NCBI GenBank assembly: GCA_030066265.1
Contig: JASJCF010000004.1
Location: 1-45,753 of the forward strand
From: Acidimicrobiia bacterium
GTDB lineage: Bacteria; Actinomycetota; Acidimicrobiia; Spongiisociales; UBA5794
Direction: 5' to 3'
DNA length: 45,753 nt
Shown: positions 43,367 through 45,753 of the stretch, in pieces
How positions within the stretch are numbered: position 1 is the first letter of the stretch
How the letters are laid out: every line of letters starts with the position of its first letter
Notes under the pieces: generated by a model
What the model was told of the DNA's origin: nothing
Database searches by the model: none
What the model saw: the letters and a program-made list of their open reading frames with translations, nothing else
Made by a program: the position numbers and the translations under genes

Positions 43367-44353
43367 TCAGACGTCGAGGTCGGCCGGGCCCACGACCACG
43401 GTGACCGGCAGGTGATCCGCGCCGATGTCGGGCCCCGTCGACAGCTCCAGGGGGGTGACCGCCGGCGTCATCAGGACCACATCGATCGGGATCCCGATCC
43501 AGCCGCCGATCAGGGGGATTCCGGTCACGGGCCAGGTCGACAGATAGCCCTTCCCCTCTGTGGCATCGCGCAAGTCGGTGGATCCGAGGAGGTTCCGCAT
43601 GTCGGATGCGAATCGTGTGGCGCCGAGGTTTCCGACGACGGCCACCGGCGAGGACGATTCGTTCACGATGTCTTCGATCACCGTGAGGCGTTCTTGGAGT
43701 GCTTCTGACTTACGGCTGTCGGTTGCCAATTCGCCCCACGCAGTGACGATGTCGACCGATCCACCGTCCGACGGGACGCTCACCACGATCACCTGCTGGG
43801 CGTACTCGGGCGTCGAGACCTCTCGCACGGCGAAGTCCTGGGTCCCGAGCACCACGATGCCACTGCGATCCTCGAACTCGGGGCGGGCGAGCACCCGGTA
43901 CGGGGAGCCGTCGACCGCAAGGGGCGCCATGCGTTCGATGGTGACTCCCTGAGCGATGATGAGGTCCGCTTCCGAATCGAACAGCCACCGCAGGGTCTCG
44001 GTCTCGTCCGACGATCCGCCGTAGAGATCGACTGCCACGACCGTCGTGCCGTCTTCACCGGTTCCTGCAGGTTGTGATCCGAACCACAGAGGAGCGAGGA
44101 GGAACGCATTGACGACCACGACGACCAGGAAGACGATCGTCGACCAGCCTCTCGACGTGAGGGCGTAGACGACAGCGGCGATGAGGGCGGCCCACATGAG
44201 TTGCCACCGGAAGTTTGCGGCGAGGTCGAACCCCCACCAAGCGCCACCGAAGAATGAGGCAACGGTGGCGATGGCGGACATCACTCCCAAGCCGAGCGCC
44301 ATGATGATGACGGCGGCTCTGAGTCCTGACCCGATTCCCGTCGACGTCGTCAC
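43367..44353 (-). CDS. membrane-anchored EEP-fold protein lacking catalytic residues
   Basis: The 328-residue protein has three membrane segments (about residues 11-36, 50-66 and 71-91) and a C-terminal domain that follows the endonuclease/exonuclease/phosphatase (EEP, YafD-like) layout. Most catalytic positions differ: the lQE glutamate is Gly (AQG, 134-136), GDxN is GNLG (241-244), and the IDH histidine is Val (IDVV, 290-293). The C-terminal DH (313-314) remains. It is therefore probably a non-catalytic relative. The start GTG 44353 overlaps the stop of the upstream propeller gene (GTGA), so the two are co-translated. Function unknown. Confidence 0.72.
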   Translation of the reverse strand: MTTSTGIGSGLRAAVIIMALGLGVMSAIATVASFFGGAWWGFDLAANFRWQLMWAALIAAVVYALTSRGWSTIVFLVVVVVNAFLLAPLWFGSQPAGTGEDGTTVVAVDLYGGSSDETETLRWLFDSEADLIIAQGVTIERMAPLAVDGSPYRVLARPEFEDRSGIVVLGTQDFAVREVSTPEYAQQVIVVSVPSDGGSVDIVTAWGELATDSRKSEALQERLTVIEDIVNESSSPVAVVGNLGATRFASDMRNLLGSTDLRDATEGKGYLSTWPVTGIPLIGGWIGIPIDVVLMTPAVTPLELSTGPDIGADHLPVTVVVGPADLDV

Positions 44354-45753
44354 GTACCGAAAGCGTACATGAAACCGTCTCGAGAGCCCACGTAGATCGC
44401 GCCGTTCCACACGGCCGGCGTGGACTCGACGCAGCCTCTCGTGCCGATCGGCAGCTGCCACAGTTCGACGGGTGCGAGCGGATCGGTGAGGTCATAGGCC
44501 CGCAAGCCCGGCGCCTCCGTGAAGCAGTCGACGGCGACCACGAGGGCGTCGTCGACGATGGCCGGCGACGACCACGCATTCACGCCGACGTCGTCCTCCC
44601 AGACGATGACGCCCGAATCGGTGTCGATGGCAAGCAGGTTGCCGCTGTCGGTGGGGACGAAGAGGAGACCTGCGGGGTGAAGGGCAGGAGTCGCCCACAC
44701 CCCGGTGTCCTGACCTCGCGCGGCAGGGATCTCCACGCTCCACACGATGGGTTCGAGTGAGGTCAGTGGATCACCCACCGGGACCGAGGTGTCGAGCTTG
44801 ACGAGCTGGCCCACTTCGCGCACTCGCCGTGCTGCGGTGTTGTTGTTCTTCTCGTGGTCGGCGTGGGCGACGACGTAGAGGTAGCCCTCATCGTCGATCG
44901 TGATGGTCGAGTCGATGTCGTCCCCCATCCAGAAGTCGAAGAACACCTCGGCGGTCCCGTTCTCGATGTCCGATAGATCGACGCCCACCACGCGTCCGCC
45001 ACTCGTCGCGAAGTAGGCCTTCTCGTCGAACACCGCAGTCGAGTTCTCGACTGAGTGCTGGCGTCCGAGCAGCTCGAAGAGCTCGTCGGTCCATGCCGGC
45101 ATCTGATAGACCACCTCGGGATCGACCGTCACCATGCCCTCGTCGTCGTAGCCGCGATTGAGCTTGATGGCGAACCACCAGCTGTTCTCGCCGCCGACGT
45201 AGAGCATGTCGTCGATGACCACGGGATTGGAGTCCCAGTCGTCGTTCCACATGCCCTCCACGGCTTTGGCATGGAGGGACCAGACCTCGCGCACCTCGTC
45301 GCCATCCAATGCGAGGATGCGGAAGCGAGGGTCGCGAGAACCCGCGTACAGCAGCGGGAATCCATCAGGATCGAGCGTGATGGTTCCCTTGATGATGTCG
45401 CCCATGTCGAAGCCGGATCGGAGCTGGTCCCCGGACTCTGCGTCCAGGAAGTGGATCTGCTTGTCGTAGGCCCCGAAGATCAGCTCGGTCCGGCCGTCGC
45501 TGCGCTCGTAGACCAGGGGCTGCCCGGTCCATCCGGTGCCCGACCAGGTCTTCGGCTGGTTCCCCACAGGGGAGTCGCCGGTCATCGCCCGATCCGGGTA
45601 CCTCCAGAGTCGTTCCGGAGCCGATGCGGGAACGGGGCCCGTCCCGAAAAAGGTCCGTGTGGGATTGCCGCGGAACATCGTGAGGCCGTTGACCGTGCCC
45701 CATGGCCGGAAGAGGCTGTCGGCGGTGACGATCCCGGTCGGCTGGAGAGGCTG
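44350..45753 (-). CDS. PQQ-like beta-propeller protein (5' end outside window)
   Basis: The reading frame stays open to the window edge, so the gene is partial; at least 467 residues are present. The ATG at 45678 is internal, because the 25 codons before it continue the conserved sequence (FRPWGTVNGLTMFRGNPTR). Repeated blade motifs such as PVVIDDMLYVGGEN, STAVFDEKAYFATSGGRVVGVD, split here at STAVFDEKAYFA, SPAIVDDALVVAVD and STPAVWNGAIYVGSRDG indicate a beta-propeller. PQQ-like blades of this kind are common in surface proteins. The N-terminus (signal peptide or anchor) is not visible. It is the upstream partner of the EEP-like gene. Confidence 0.85.
   Translation of the reverse strand, partial: QPLQPTGIVTADSLFRPWGTVNGLTMFRGNPTRTFFGTGPVPASAPERLWRYPDRAMTGDSPVGNQPKTWSGTGWTGQPLVYERSDGRTELIFGAYDKQIHFLDAESGDQLRSGFDMGDIIKGTITLDPDGFPLLYAGSRDPRFRILALDGDEVREVWSLHAKAVEGMWNDDWDSNPVVIDDMLYVGGENSWWFAIKLNRGYDDEGMVTVDPEVVYQMPAWTDELFELLGRQHSVENSTAVFDEKAYFATSGGRVVGVDLSDIENGTAEVFFDFWMGDDIDSTITIDDEGYLYVVAHADHEKNNNTAARRVREVGQLVKLDTSVPVGDPLTSLEPIVWSVEIPAARGQDTGVWATPALHPAGLLFVPTDSGNLLAIDTDSGVIVWEDDVGVNAWSSPAIVDDALVVAVDCFTEAPGLRAYDLTDPLAPVELWQLPIGTRGCVESTPAVWNGAIYVGSRDGFMYAFGT

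Overview
The window is high-GC, densely packed bacterial DNA with short or negative intergenic distances. Gene content and order (rsmI, abrB, metG, tatD, rsmA, ispE, glmU, prs, ctc/rplY, pth, mfd, mazG, eno, divIC, DUF501, ppx, an EF-G2 type fusA, actinobacterial men genes) point to the Actinomycetota. A deep-branching class such as Acidimicrobiia is my best guess, but that is inference. No mobile element, phage gene or CRISPR array was seen.

Region 1 (about 1-23.4 kb, nearly all + strand) is a housekeeping block. Its backbone follows the rsmI...divIC order of Bacillus subtilis and the rsmI...ppx segment of Mycobacterium tuberculosis. It covers rRNA modification, methionyl-tRNA synthesis, isoprenoid and UDP-GlcNAc precursors, PRPP, ribosomal protein bL25, peptidyl-tRNA hydrolase, transcription-coupled repair, nucleotide clean-up, glycolysis, cell division and polyphosphate metabolism. 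tRNA-Gln lies between ispE and glmU. Two insertions interrupt the backbone: aceK-yjbQ between prs and rplY, and glpK-pgsA-epimerase between pth and mfd. Most neighbours overlap by ATGA/GTGA or by about 8 bases. pth, and perhaps aceK, appear to start at CTG inside CTGA.

Region 2 (23.4-32.8 kb) holds an EF-G-like GTPase (- strand), tRNA-Leu, a small membrane protein, a GGDEF-EAL c-di-GMP protein, a GNAT plus NDP-forming acyl-CoA synthetase fusion followed by a CBS-BON protein, an alpha/beta hydrolase, an unusual cluster of six small hairpins (31952-32141), and a DUF3159-like membrane protein.

Region 3 (32.8-39.1 kb) is a menaquinone locus: menF and menE on +, menB-menA-menD on -. menC and menH are not in the window. 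Region 4 (39.1-45.8 kb) has an SDR, a cardiolipin-synthase-like PLD protein, an M3 metallopeptidase, a membrane-anchored EEP-fold protein that has lost its catalytic residues, and a PQQ-like beta-propeller cut by the window edge.

Many genes that begin transcription units have a TANNNT box 6-9 bases before the start codon and no Shine-Dalgarno, which suggests leaderless mRNAs. The most unusual items are the hairpin cluster, the CTG starts, the Shine-Dalgarno-sequestering inverted repeat before rplY, AceK in an actinobacterial setting, and the degenerate EEP protein.
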